In this document: positions 1 to 7,473 of the stretch, one piece after another
Numbering within the stretch: the first letter of the stretch is position 1
Layout of the letters: each line of letters opens with the position of its first letter
Assembly: GCA_900553345.1 (NCBI GenBank)
Contig: USDE01000020.1
Location: 1-11,919, forward strand
Direction of reading: 5' to 3'
DNA: 11,919 nucleotides
DNA from: an uncultured Collinsella sp.
GTDB lineage: Bacteria; Actinomycetota; Coriobacteriia; Coriobacteriales; Coriobacteriaceae
Notes under the pieces: generated by a model
The model's input: the letters and a program-made list of their open reading frames with translations, nothing else
Databases searched by the model: none
Told to the model about the DNA's origin: nothing
Made by a program: the position numbers and the translations under genes

Positions 1-2
1 AT

Positions 3-1775
3 GAAGAAAATTATTATGTCGACGAGGACGTCGCGCTCGGGTTTCGCCGCTTAAGCATTATTGATCTTTCCACTGGCAGTCAGCCGATTTTCAACGAGGA
101 CCGCTCCCTGGTGCTGGTTTACAACGGCGAGATCTATAATTATCAGCAGCTGCGCGAAGAACTCATCGCTAAAGGGCACGTTTTTCATTCTCAGGTCGAT
201 TCCGAGGTCCTGGTACACGGTTACGAGGAGTGGGGCGAGGACCTGGTCAACCGTCTGCGCGGCATGTACGCGTTCGTGATTCACGACCAGAACAAGAACA
301 AACTCTTTGGTGCTCGTGACATCTTTGGTATCAAGCCGTTCTATTACTACCAGGCATCCGATGGCTCGCTGCTGTTTGGCTCCGAGATCAAGAGCTTCCT
401 GGACCATCCCAAGTTTGAGAAGGCTGTCAACCACGACGCGCTGCGCCCCTACCTGACGCTGCAATTCCCCGCCACGGAGGAGACCTTCTTTAAGGGCGTG
501 TTCAAGCTTGCCCCAGCGCATTGCTTTACGTATGACCTGACGACCAACACCATGGACATCAAGCGTTACTGGAGCTGTGACTTCACCGACGACAACTCCA
601 AGACCTTCGAGGAGTACGTGGACGAGTGCGACAAGGTCGTGCACGAAAGCGTCGCTGCGCACCGAATCGCCGATGTTAAGGTTGGTTCGTTCCTCTCCGG
701 CGGTGTCGATTCCAGCTACATCGCTGCCTGTCTCATGCCCGACACCACGTATTCTGTCGGCTTCGATTACAAGAACTTCAACGAGACCAACTACGCCGCC
801 GAGCTTTCCGACAAGCTGGGCATCAAGAACGTGCGCAAGATGATTACCGCCGACGAGTTCTTTGATGCACTGCCCGATATCCAGTACCACATGGACGAGC
901 CGCAATCGAACCTGTCCAGCGTGCCGCTGTACTATCTGGCGCAGATGGCTTCCAAGGAGGTCACCGTCGTCCTTTCGGGCGAGGGTGCCGACGAACTGTT
1001 TGCCGGCTATGAGTGGTACGAGGACACCCCCGAGATGCGCACCTTTAAGAAGCGCGTGCCGCTCGGCGTACGTCGCGCCCTGGGCTCACTCGTTCAGCAT
1101 CTCCCCTACTTTAAGGGCCACAACTTCCTGACGAAATGCGCCGAGGTTCCCGAGCGCTGGTATGTGGGTCAGGCAAAGGTGTTCGATCCCTCCGAGGTCG
1201 ACGAGGTGCTCAAGCCCGCTTATGACACCGGCAAGAACGCCGCCGAGATGTGCGCCGAGTACTACAAGCAGGTTCCCAACTGCTGCGAGCTTTCCAAGAA
1301 ACAGTATCTGGATATGAACATGTGGCTGCCGGGCGACATTCTGCTCAAGGCCGACAAAATGTGCATGGCGCATTCTCTGGAGCTTCGCGTCCCGTTCCTG
1401 GACAAGAAGGTCATGGAGTTTGCCGAGCACATTCCCGCCAACTACCGTGTTAACGAAGAAGGTTGCAAGCTCGTCCTGCGTCACGCCGCCAACCGCACGC
1501 TGCCCGACGAGTGGGCAACGCGCAAGAAGGTGGGCTTCCCCGTACCGGTCAAGTTCTGGCTGCGCCAGCAAAAGTACTACGACTACGTAAAGGAATACTT
1601 CACCGCGCCGTGGGCTGCTGATTTCTTTGACACCGATGCGCTCATGAAACTGCTCGACGATCACTTTGAGGGCCGTGCGCTCAACCAGCGCAAGATCTAT
1701 ACCACGCTGACCTTCCTCATCTGGTACAAACGCTTCTTTATCGACGAGGGCAAGGGCGCCGAAGTCGCCGCTTAG
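3..1775 (+). CDS. asnB: Asparagine synthase (glutamine-hydrolysing), 5' end outside window
   Basis: This enzyme makes asparagine from aspartate, ATP and glutamine in the cytosol. The open frame runs without a stop from the left edge (first full codon at base 3), so the gene is cut by the window. About 590 codons are visible; by comparison with E. coli AsnB some 30-45 N-terminal residues, including the catalytic Cys2, are missing. The glutaminase domain is recognisable from RRLSIIDLSTGSQPI (about bases 48-92) and YNGEIYN just after base 111. The synthetase domain carries the PP-loop SGGVDSS (bases 696-716), then GEGADELFAGYEWY, and later LRVPFLDKKVMEFA and KKVGFPVP, all standard AsnB signatures. 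A GTG at 111 is an in-frame internal codon and not the start, because family sequence continues upstream of it. The stop TAG is followed 57 bp later by a tRNA gene. No convincing terminator lies between them, so read-through to the tRNA terminator is possible. Confidence 0.95.
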   Translation, partial: EENYYVDEDVALGFRRLSIIDLSTGSQPIFNEDRSLVLVYNGEIYNYQQLREELIAKGHVFHSQVDSEVLVHGYEEWGEDLVNRLRGMYAFVIHDQNKNKLFGARDIFGIKPFYYYQASDGSLLFGSEIKSFLDHPKFEKAVNHDALRPYLTLQFPATEETFFKGVFKLAPAHCFTYDLTTNTMDIKRYWSCDFTDDNSKTFEEYVDECDKVVHESVAAHRIADVKVGSFLSGGVDSSYIAACLMPDTTYSVGFDYKNFNETNYAAELSDKLGIKNVRKMITADEFFDALPDIQYHMDEPQSNLSSVPLYYLAQMASKEVTVVLSGEGADELFAGYEWYEDTPEMRTFKKRVPLGVRRALGSLVQHLPYFKGHNFLTKCAEVPERWYVGQAKVFDPSEVDEVLKPAYDTGKNAAEMCAEYYKQVPNCCELSKKQYLDMNMWLPGDILLKADKMCMAHSLELRVPFLDKKVMEFAEHIPANYRVNEEGCKLVLRHAANRTLPDEWATRKKVGFPVPVKFWLRQQKYYDYVKEYFTAPWAADFFDTDALMKLLDDHFEGRALNQRKIYTTLTFLIWYKRFFIDEGKGAEVAA

Positions 1776-1794
1776 ATTTCGTTATGAATTAGCG

Positions 1795-1822
1795 GTGAAC
1801 AGCGCAGGGTTTCCGCTATACT
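1795..1822 (+). promoter_or_regulatory. Probable promoter of tRNA-Val
   Basis: TATACT at 1817-1822 is a good -10 hexamer placed 10 bp before the mature tRNA 5' end, the usual distance for a tRNA start. The only -35 candidate at reasonable spacing is GTGAAC (1795-1800, 16-bp spacer), which is weak. Called from position and the -10 match. Confidence 0.5.
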
Positions 1823-1832
1823 CAATCCCTGC

Positions 1833-1908
1833 GGGCGATTGGCGCAACGGTTAGCGCAGGTGCTTTACACGCACAAGGCTGGGGGTTCGAATCCCTCATC
1901 GCCCACCA
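1833..1908 (+). tRNA. tRNA-Val (anticodon UAC)
   Basis: A 76-nt cloverleaf can be drawn by hand. The acceptor stem GGGCGAT pairs with ATCGCCC, the D stem GCGC pairs with GCGC, and the anticodon loop TTTACAC gives anticodon TAC with T33 and A37. The T arm has loop TTCGAAT, and CCA is encoded in the gene. The first anticodon-stem pair (27-43) is a G/A mismatch; the other four pair. It decodes GUA and, by wobble, other valine codons. It has its own likely promoter and is followed 10 nt later by a strong terminator, so it probably forms a single-gene unit, possibly also reached by asnB transcripts. Confidence 0.95.
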
Positions 1909-1918
1909 TTGAATTGTT

Positions 1919-1949
1919 AGGCCTCCAGTGATGGAGGCCTTTCTTTTTT
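1919..1949 (+). terminator. Rho-independent terminator after tRNA-Val
   Basis: Perfect 9-bp stem AGGCCTCCA / TGGAGGCCT with a GTGA tetraloop, followed by TTCTTTTTT. It ends the tRNA-Val transcript and probably any asnB read-through. Confidence 0.95.
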
Positions 1950-1952
1950 GTG

Positions 1953-1990
1953 CCCGGTGCATGGGATTCGAACCCGCAAGGGTGCGGAGC
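1953..1990 (-). other. tRNA-like 3' fragment (T-arm remnant)
   Basis: Read on the minus strand, this stretch contains GCGGGTTCGAATCCCAT followed by GCACCGG, which looks like the T arm and 3' acceptor strand of a tRNA. The T stem has one mismatch. No matching 5' acceptor strand, D arm or anticodon arm is found in the next 150 bases on the minus-strand 5' side. I read it as a remnant or as part of an integration/att-like scar, not as a functional tRNA. The upstream minus-strand sequence holds a hairpin (about 1994-2013) that does not complete a cloverleaf. Confidence 0.35.
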
Positions 1991-2081
1991 TGAGGAAACG
2001 CGAAGCGTTTTCCAGCGCAGCACGCGAGGAGCGAAGTAGCGAAGTGAAGCGCGGGCGGCAAAATGGACCCCTGGCGAATAC

Positions 2082-2305
2082 CCGTGTGCAAAAAATGCCA
2101 AATATGAGTACTGCTACCTTTTTAGTAGCAGCGTTTTCGAAGTCATAAAAGGCAAATCCGGCATTAGAAAGACGATCGATAGTCCAGTTAAGCCAATTTG
2201 CCAACTACAAAACTGGACATATGTGGCCCAACTCGTCTAAAAACAACTAATTTATATGTTACGAAGTTAGTGCCCGTACTCATATTTACCACTTTTTGCA
2301 CACGG
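2082..2305. repeat. MITE-like inverted-repeat element, non-coding
   Basis: The two ends are 30-bp imperfect inverted repeats, 2082-2111 and 2276-2305, matching at 27 of 30 positions. Each begins CCGTGTGCAAAAA and ends AAATATGAGTAC when read inwards. The 164 bases between are AT-rich compared with the GC-rich genes around and hold no plausible ORF. Internal nested pairings are visible: CTGCTAC/GTAGCAG (2111-2117 with 2125-2131), GACGA/TCGTC (2171-2175 with 2233-2237) and GTCCAGTT/AACTGGAC (2182-2189 with 2211-2218). Size and end structure suit a miniature inverted-repeat element; no clear target-site duplication is seen. A structured RNA or intergenic repeat is the alternative. Confidence 0.6.
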
Positions 2306-2330
2306 CCCATCCCGGCCATGGTAAATCGAT

Positions 2331-2392
2331 AGCAAAACGGGCTCCAGTTCGCCCAATCGTGTGCCAAACGGCACGTGACGGTCTGGAGCCCG
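2331..2392 (-). terminator. Terminator of the argCJBD operon
   Basis: A perfect 10-bp stem, CGGGCTCCAG (2338-2347) with CTGGAGCCCG (2383-2392), encloses a 35-nt loop that holds a smaller GTGCC/GGCAC hairpin. On the minus strand the stem is followed by TTTTGC. It lies 25 bp after the argD stop. The plus-strand exit has little U-run, so it serves mainly the minus strand. Confidence 0.75.
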
Positions 2393-2417
2393 CTTCAAAT
2401 TGCTATGCCTAATAGCG

Positions 2418-3701
2418 CTAAGCCAAAACACCCGCCAGGATCTCGATTAGGCTGTCCACGTCGGCCTCTTCGCACACGAGCGGCGGAAGGAAGCGCAGCG
2501 TATGTGCGCCTGTAGCGTTGATCACTGCACCAGCCCCCAATGCACGGGCTACAACGTCGTGTGCATCACCCGCGGCATCGTCAAGATCGCAGCCGAGCAT
2601 CAGGCCGCGACCACGCACCTCTACCACATGCGGAAGCTTAGCCAGCGCCTGCTCCATATAGGCGCCAACCTTGGCAGCATGCTCGGCATAATCGCCGCGC
2701 ACAAGCACGGAGAGCGTCGCGGCACACGCCGCGATGGCCAAGCAGCTACCACCGAAGGTCGAACCGTGATCGCCGGGCTTAAACACGTCGGCGATCTCTT
2801 TCTTCGCCACCACGGCCCCCATGGGCACTCCGTCGGCGATGCCCTTGGCAAGGCTCATAATGTCGGGCTCCACGCCATAGGTCTGGAACGCAAACGGCTT
2901 GCCCGTGCGAAAGATTCCGCACTGGACCTCGTCGGCGATAAGCACGGCATCCACCTCATGTGCCAAGTCGCGCGCCGTAGCCATAAACTCCTCGGTCATG
3001 GGATGCACACCGCTCTCGCCTTGGATCGGCTCGAGCATCACGGCACAGATTTCACTGCCCAACTGCTTAAAGATTGCGCGCAGTTCATCTACATCGTTGG
3101 GCGTGCAGGCCACAAAGCCACCCGGCAGCGGGCGGAAGCTGTCCTGTAGCCAATCCTGCATGGTGGCCGCAATAGTCTCGAGCGTACGACCGTGAAAGCC
3201 GCCGCGCATGCACACGATGGTGTTGCCACCGTTGCCAGCACGCTTGGCGTACAGACGCGCAAGCTTCATCGAGCCCTCGTTGGCTTCGGCACCAGAATTG
3301 GCAAAGAACGTCTCCCACACCTGCTCGTCCGCAGCCGGGGCATCGAGCGCAGCGGCCGTGGTCTCATCGCCGGCGGCAATGGCATCGGCCAGCACGCACG
3401 CACCATCTACGTCGTCGTTGGCAAGCTTGGACAGCAGCGCCGCGACCTGTCCACGCTGCTCGATGTAGAAATAGTTGGAGACATGCAGAAGCTTTTTGGT
3501 CTGAGCCTCGAGCGCCGAGAGCACTGCAGGGTTGCCGTGGCCAAGGCTGCACACACCGATACCAGCGAGAAAGTCGAGATACTCACGACCATCGTCACCG
3601 ATGAGCTTCATACCGTGACCTTCGACAAACTCTACCGGCGAGCGACCAAAGGTATGCATAACGTAATGGGATTCGAGCGATTGCTGAGTTGCAAGTGACA
3701 T
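2418..3701 (-). CDS. argD: Acetylornithine aminotransferase
   Basis: PLP-dependent class III aminotransferase converting N-acetylglutamate semialdehyde plus glutamate to N-acetylornithine and 2-oxoglutarate. The 427-residue product shows the family landmarks in order: YLDFLAGIGVCSLGHGNP (41-58), NSGAEAN (135-141), GGFHGRT (167-173), EPIQGE (224-229), IADEVQ with the PLP-ring Asp257, and SLAKGIADG with the Schiff-base Lys286. It is somewhat longer than the usual roughly 400 residues because of an Ala/Asp-rich stretch at about 97-127, between the conserved helix and the FFANSGAEAN strand. The ATG at 3701 is preceded by GAAAGG at good spacing. It is the last gene of the arg operon, 69 bp after argB, and is followed by a strong terminator. 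Related ornithine or succinylornithine transaminases are possible by sequence, but the operon fixes the role. Confidence 0.95.
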   Translation of the reverse strand: MSLATQQSLESHYVMHTFGRSPVEFVEGHGMKLIGDDGREYLDFLAGIGVCSLGHGNPAVLSALEAQTKKLLHVSNYFYIEQRGQVAALLSKLANDDVDGACVLADAIAAGDETTAAALDAPAADEQVWETFFANSGAEANEGSMKLARLYAKRAGNGGNTIVCMRGGFHGRTLETIAATMQDWLQDSFRPLPGGFVACTPNDVDELRAIFKQLGSEICAVMLEPIQGESGVHPMTEEFMATARDLAHEVDAVLIADEVQCGIFRTGKPFAFQTYGVEPDIMSLAKGIADGVPMGAVVAKKEIADVFKPGDHGSTFGGSCLAIAACAATLSVLVRGDYAEHAAKVGAYMEQALAKLPHVVEVRGRGLMLGCDLDDAAGDAHDVVARALGAGAVINATGAHTLRFLPPLVCEEADVDSLIEILAGVLA

Positions 3702-3718
3702 GAGATGCCTTTCGTTGG

Positions 3719-3732
3719 GCGCCGTACGGCGC
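3719..3732. other. 14-bp perfect palindrome in argB-argD gap
   Basis: GCGCCGTACGGCGC is a perfect palindrome 17 bp before the argD start. As RNA it would form a short 5-bp stem with a GTAC loop just 5' of the argD ribosome binding site. It might influence argD translation or mRNA processing; there is no U-run, so it is not a terminator. Confidence 0.35.
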
Positions 3733-3770
3733 AGGGCTATGGGTGCAGGGACGCGACGACCGCGGGTCGG

Positions 3771-4751
3771 CTAGACCGTCTGGAGCTTCTCGACCTCGTC
3801 GAGGTTCTCGGTCAGGCGCGCCGCAAAGGTCGAAAGCGGGTGCGGGTGCGTATCGAACTCGTAGGCCGTCTCGGTGGAATGGATCACGGTGCCGACGCCG
3901 GCGTCGGTCAGCAGCTCCAGGAGCAGCGAATGCGGCGTGGTACCGTTAATGATGTGGGCGCGGAATACGCCACCGGCAAGCGCATCGACGGCCGCGCGCA
4001 GCTTGGGAATCATGCCCTTATCGACCTCGCCACCGTAGAGCATCTCGTTAACCTCGTCGAGCGTTAGGTTGGAGATAAGCGAGTCCTTGTCGCTAAAGTC
4101 CTTGTACAGACCGTCGACGTCAGTCAAAAAGATCGCCTTATGCGCGTGGAGCGCCGCGGCAACGGCACCGGCGGCGGTGTCGGCGTTGATGTTGAAGAAG
4201 CCGCCGTCCTCCCCTGCCGCGACGGTAGCGATGACGGGGATGTACTCGCTATCGAGCAAGCGCTCGATATAGTCGGTGTTGACGTGCGTCACTTTGCCCA
4301 CGCGACCGAGCTCGGGGTCGAGCGGCTCGGCGATGAGCGTGCCAGCATCGCTACCCGACACGCCTACGGCCAAATTGCCGTGGTGGTTGATGGCAGCGAC
4401 CAGCTCCTGGTTAACCTTGCCGCCCAGCACCTCGCGCACGATATCCATGGTCGCCGGCGTAGTCACGCGCTGGCCGTTCTTAAACTCGACGGGAATATCG
4501 TAATGGCTCAGCGCCTCGTTGATGGCCTTGCCGCCGCCATGCACGATGACGGGGCGCATACCGATGATCTTGAGCAAAACGATGTCGCTCATCACGTCGC
4601 GGCGCAGCTGCTCATCGACCATGGCGGCTCCGCCATACTTGATAACGACCGTCTTGCCGGTCAGGTTTTTAATCCACGGCAGCGCTTCGAACAGCAGCTG
4701 CGCGGTTGCTTCGTTGGATTCGCTCGAACGACAATCGCGTGCGAATTTCAT
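3771..4751 (-). CDS. argB: Acetylglutamate kinase
   Basis: Amino-acid-kinase-fold enzyme that phosphorylates N-acetylglutamate, the committed step of the pathway. I chose the ATG at 4751 (326 residues) over an ATG 60 bp upstream because GACGAGG sits 6 nt before it and the conserved family sequence begins there. Motifs: VVIKYGGAAM (35-44, phosphate-binding Lys38), IVHGGGKAI (69-77), KNGQRVTT (91-98), NINADTAAG (187-195, nucleotide/substrate site) and FLTDVDGLY (208-216), then DKGMIPKL (244-251). The N-terminal helix before KYGG (residues 1-30) is the type seen in arginine-inhibitable hexameric kinases, so feedback inhibition is plausible but inferred. About 35 residues extend beyond GVGTVI at the C terminus. 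It lies 81 bp after argJ. Confidence 0.95.
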   Translation of the reverse strand: MKFARDCRSSESNEATAQLLFEALPWIKNLTGKTVVIKYGGAAMVDEQLRRDVMSDIVLLKIIGMRPVIVHGGGKAINEALSHYDIPVEFKNGQRVTTPATMDIVREVLGGKVNQELVAAINHHGNLAVGVSGSDAGTLIAEPLDPELGRVGKVTHVNTDYIERLLDSEYIPVIATVAAGEDGGFFNINADTAAGAVAAALHAHKAIFLTDVDGLYKDFSDKDSLISNLTLDEVNEMLYGGEVDKGMIPKLRAAVDALAGGVFRAHIINGTTPHSLLLELLTDAGVGTVIHSTETAYEFDTHPHPLSTFAARLTENLDEVEKLQTV

Positions 4752-4832
4752 AATCTGCCTCGTCTTTCGTATCGTTATCGTGCCGTGCTCCGCCGTCCGC
4801 AATCGCGGCAAGATGCGCAGCGTGCCTGGAAT

Positions 4833-6101
4833 CTAGGAACGGTAGCCACCGTTGATGGAGATGTACTCGTGCGTGAGGTCGCAGGTCCACACGGTCGTTG
4901 CCGCATCGCCTGCGCCCAGGTCGGCCGAGATCACGATCTCGGGCGCCTCAAAACGTCGCAGAGCCTCGTCCTCGTCAAAGGGAACGGTCAGACCATCGCG
5001 ACAGACGGGCATGCCCATCATGTCGATGGAAACGTCTTCCTGATTAAACTTCACGCCGCACTTGCCAAGCGCCATGGCGACGCGGCCCCAGTTGCAATCG
5101 TGGCCGGCGATGCAGGTCTTGACGAGCGGCGAGTTGGCGACGGCACGGGCGGCGATATCGGCTTCCTCGTCGTTGGCGGCGCCGGTAATGTTAACCGTCA
5201 CGAGCTTTGACGCACCCTCGCCATCGGCCGCAATGTTGCGCGCCAGGCTCTCGCACACCTCGTGCACGGCAAAAGCCAACTCGTCAAAGGCGTCAGTGCC
5301 CTCGACGATAGCCTCGGCATCTGCGGCAGCAGCGCCAGAAGCAAGCATGATACAGGTGTCGTTGGTCGAGGTATCGGAATCGACCGTCACCTTATTAAAG
5401 GTCTGCTTAACGGTCGAGAGCAGTAAGGTGTGGAGCGCCGCCGGCTCGACGGGGGCATCGGTAGTAATGACCGCGATCATGGTGGCCATATTGGGCATGA
5501 TCATGCCCGAGCCCTTGCACATGCCGCCCACCGTATAAGCGTTGCCCGCATGGCCCGCAGCCTCGCTGCGATAGCGAACGGCATACTCCTTGGAATGCGT
5601 ATCGGTCGTCATGATGGCACGGGCCGCATCGGCACCGCCATGGGCAGAGAGCGCCTCGTAGGCGGACGGGACGGCTGCCTCAAACGTGTCGATCGGCAAA
5701 ATCTGTCCGATCACACCCGTCGAGGCAACCAGGATCTGCTGGGGCTCGCAGCCAATAACCTGCGAGGCGATGTTGCACGTCTCGCGCGCGCAGGCTAGGC
5801 CGGTCTCGCCCGTGGCAGCGTTCGCGTTGCCGGAGTTGATTGAAACGCCGGCGATGATGCCATAGCCCTTGTCCGCACCGCCCAGGTTGACACGACTCAC
5901 CTGCACGGGCGCCGCGCAAAAGCGGTTGCTCGTAAACACGCCGGCGCCGGGACAGGGCTTATCGGGCACGACGAGCGCATAGTCCAAGCGCTCGGGATTC
6001 TTCCGGAATCCCGCATGGATGCCTGCGGCCTTAAAGCCAGCTGCCGCCGTAACGCCACCCTCGACGGCGCGAATCTTAATATCAATCAGGTCGGTATCCA
6101 T
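4833..6101 (-). CDS. argJ: Bifunctional glutamate N-acetyltransferase / ornithine acetyltransferase
   Basis: Transfers the acetyl group from N-acetylornithine to glutamate, closing the cyclic pathway; some homologues also use acetyl-CoA. The 422-residue protein shows the full family pattern: GVFTSNRFCAAPV (54-66), INSGNANAATG (88-98), VASTGVIGQ (125-133, oxyanion-hole region), and KGSGMIMPNMATM (196-208), where the autocatalytic cleavage would fall between Ala206 and the nucleophile Thr207 to give alpha and beta chains. SDTSTNDT and the C-terminal YISINGGYRS are also typical. The start is ATG at 6101, with AAGGAG 11 nt upstream and a closer AGGG. Whether the protein is mono- or bifunctional cannot be decided from sequence; no argA or argE is in the window. 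Confidence 0.95.
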   Translation of the reverse strand: MDTDLIDIKIRAVEGGVTAAAGFKAAGIHAGFRKNPERLDYALVVPDKPCPGAGVFTSNRFCAAPVQVSRVNLGGADKGYGIIAGVSINSGNANAATGETGLACARETCNIASQVIGCEPQQILVASTGVIGQILPIDTFEAAVPSAYEALSAHGGADAARAIMTTDTHSKEYAVRYRSEAAGHAGNAYTVGGMCKGSGMIMPNMATMIAVITTDAPVEPAALHTLLLSTVKQTFNKVTVDSDTSTNDTCIMLASGAAAADAEAIVEGTDAFDELAFAVHEVCESLARNIAADGEGASKLVTVNITGAANDEEADIAARAVANSPLVKTCIAGHDCNWGRVAMALGKCGVKFNQEDVSIDMMGMPVCRDGLTVPFDEDEALRRFEAPEIVISADLGAGDAATTVWTCDLTHEYISINGGYRS

Positions 6102-6126
6102 CGTCCCTACGACTCCTTATATCAAA

Positions 6127-6160
6127 TAAAAAAGCGGGCATCGGCTGACACGCCATACCG
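6127..6160 (-). terminator. Possible intercistronic terminator/attenuator between argC and argJ
   Basis: On the minus strand CGGTAT-GGC, loop GTGTCA, GCC and ATGCCCG fold into a hairpin with one bulge and a wobble pair, followed at once by CTTTTTTATTT. It sits in the 135-bp argC-argJ gap, just before the argJ ribosome binding site. It could reduce expression downstream of argC or mark an mRNA 3' end. The stem is imperfect, hence the modest confidence. Confidence 0.45.
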
Positions 6161-6236
6161 GTCGCAATTAGTAGACCAGCTTAAAAGTGGCGCCCAACTC
6201 GATACCCGACTACCAAATCGTTAACAATCGAATGTG

Positions 6237-7307
6237 CTACACCGGGCACGCCACTGTGGGCAAGCCTCGTCGCTCGTCAAAGCCAAAAACGATGTTGGCG
6301 CACTGGACCGCCTGGCCCGCAGCACCCTTGCACAGATTGTCGATAGCACCCGTCGCCACCAGCACGCCCGCGCGCTTGTTGAGCGCAAGGCCAATCTGGG
6401 CAGCGTTGGTGCCGACGACCGAAGCCGTCTTGGGCTGCTGGCCGGCATCGAGCACGCGCACAAAGGTGCGACCGGCGTAGAACTTCTTGTAATGGTCGAC
6501 GACGTCCTCAAGGGCCAACGCGTCGAGAGCCTGCGGCGCGAGCGGCATCGTCACCGTGGAAAGCAGGCCGCGCTTGAGCGGTGCCAAGTGCGGAGTAAAG
6601 ACGACGCGATCGGTCAGGTCCAGGATCTGCTCAATCTCGGGCGTATGGCGATGTTTGCCTACGCCATAGGCCTCCAGGTTCTCGTCCGCGCTACAAAAAT
6701 GGGTGCGAGCGTTGCAGGACTTACCGGCGCCCGTCACGCCACTAATGGCATCGACGATTACGGGGCCGTTCTCTGCCACCCAGCCCGCACGCACGGCAGG
6801 AGCGGCAGCGAGGCTCGTTGCGGTGGGATAGCAACCGGCGCAAGCGACCAAAACGGGCTTTCCGGCGGCATGGCTGGAAGCAGCGGTCTCTAAGTCCTGG
6901 CAGAACAGCTCGGGCAGGCCAAAAGCGCGGGTCTTGAGCAGCTCGGGGCTCGTGTGCTCGGCGGCATACCATGCCTCAAAGACGGACGGGTCGCTCAGAC
7001 GGTAATCGGCCGAAAGATCAAAGCAGGAAACGCCCGCGGCAAGGAGCGCGGGCACCTGCGCCATGGCAGCCGTGTGCGGCACGGCAAGAAAAACCGCATC
7101 GCAGCTTTTGAGCTCGGGGGCGTCATGCGTGGTGAAAACCAGATCGCTCACGCCAGCAAAGCTCGGATACACCGCGGACAGCGGCTGGCCGGCATCGGCG
7201 TTGGACGTAATGGCAACAAGTTCAAACTCGGGATGGCCGAGTACGAGGCGAATGAGCTCGGCTCCGGCATATCCAGCCGCGCCGACGATTCCAACCTTCA
7301 AAGACAT
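6237..7307 (-). CDS. argC: N-acetyl-gamma-glutamyl-phosphate reductase
   Basis: NADPH-dependent reduction of N-acetylglutamyl phosphate to the semialdehyde. The 356-residue product begins with a Rossmann motif VGIVGAAGYAGAELIRLVLGHP (5-26). It has AVFLAVPHTAA (71-81), DLSADYRL (97-104) and FGLPE (129-133), followed by the catalytic cysteine in ACAGCYPTA (155-163, Cys159). ISGVTGAGK (188-196) and the YGVGKHRHTPEI segment, with the conserved His, follow. It is the long-type ArgC expected in bacteria. The ATG at 7307 has AAGGAG 6 nt upstream. It is the first gene of the operon and is preceded by a candidate ArgR-controlled promoter. Confidence 0.95.
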   Translation of the reverse strand: MSLKVGIVGAAGYAGAELIRLVLGHPEFELVAITSNADAGQPLSAVYPSFAGVSDLVFTTHDAPELKSCDAVFLAVPHTAAMAQVPALLAAGVSCFDLSADYRLSDPSVFEAWYAAEHTSPELLKTRAFGLPELFCQDLETAASSHAAGKPVLVACAGCYPTATSLAAAPAVRAGWVAENGPVIVDAISGVTGAGKSCNARTHFCSADENLEAYGVGKHRHTPEIEQILDLTDRVVFTPHLAPLKRGLLSTVTMPLAPQALDALALEDVVDHYKKFYAGRTFVRVLDAGQQPKTASVVGTNAAQIGLALNKRAGVLVATGAIDNLCKGAAGQAVQCANIVFGFDERRGLPTVACPV

Positions 7308-7392
7308 ATCAGACTCCTTGTCTGCGATTTATGCACCGATGCGCATTTTGCAGCGGTCATTATGAGGTGGGTTGAAACTTTAGCACCAAAAG

Positions 7393-7434
7393 ATGCATGA
7401 ATACGTAAATAGCTTGCATGTTCATGCATTGAAA
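7393..7434 (-). promoter_or_regulatory. Candidate argC promoter with ArgR-like operator
   Basis: A 9-bp inverted repeat, ATGCATGAA (7393-7401) and TTCATGCAT (7421-7429), with a second nested palindrome TGCAT-gttc-ATGCA (7415-7428). The ATGCAT-rich pattern resembles ARG boxes of other actinobacteria. On the minus strand a weak promoter, TTTCAA (7434-7429), 17 bp, TATTTA (7411-7406), would have its spacer covered by the palindrome, as expected for repression. No regulator gene is in the window, so ArgR binding is inferred. Confidence 0.45.
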
Positions 7435-7473
7435 CATTCCCGACACATTCGCTTGAAGGAATTGACAAATAGA

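Noticed and set aside
1792..1818. TAGCGG/CCGCTA hairpin after asnB as a terminator
   Set aside because: Only 6 bp with a long loop and no U-run, and it overlaps the likely tRNA promoter.
1822..2204. Minus-strand short frames (78-95 codons) across the tRNA and the region after it
   Set aside because: They run through a tRNA gene, a terminator and structured repeats, and have no conserved protein features.
2082..2305. CRISPR array or classical insertion sequence
   Set aside because: There are no regularly spaced direct repeats and no transposase frame; only terminal inverted repeats and internal hairpins are seen.
4752..4811. Upstream ATG giving ArgB 20 extra residues
   Set aside because: The added residues are basic and unlike the family N terminus, while a GAGG ribosome binding site sits correctly before the ATG at 4751.
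4140..5210. Long plus-strand open frame (356 codons) opposite argB and argJ
   Set aside because: It is antisense to two intact, motif-rich enzymes, has no recognisable domain and no ribosome binding site. Long shadow frames are expected opposite GC-rich genes.
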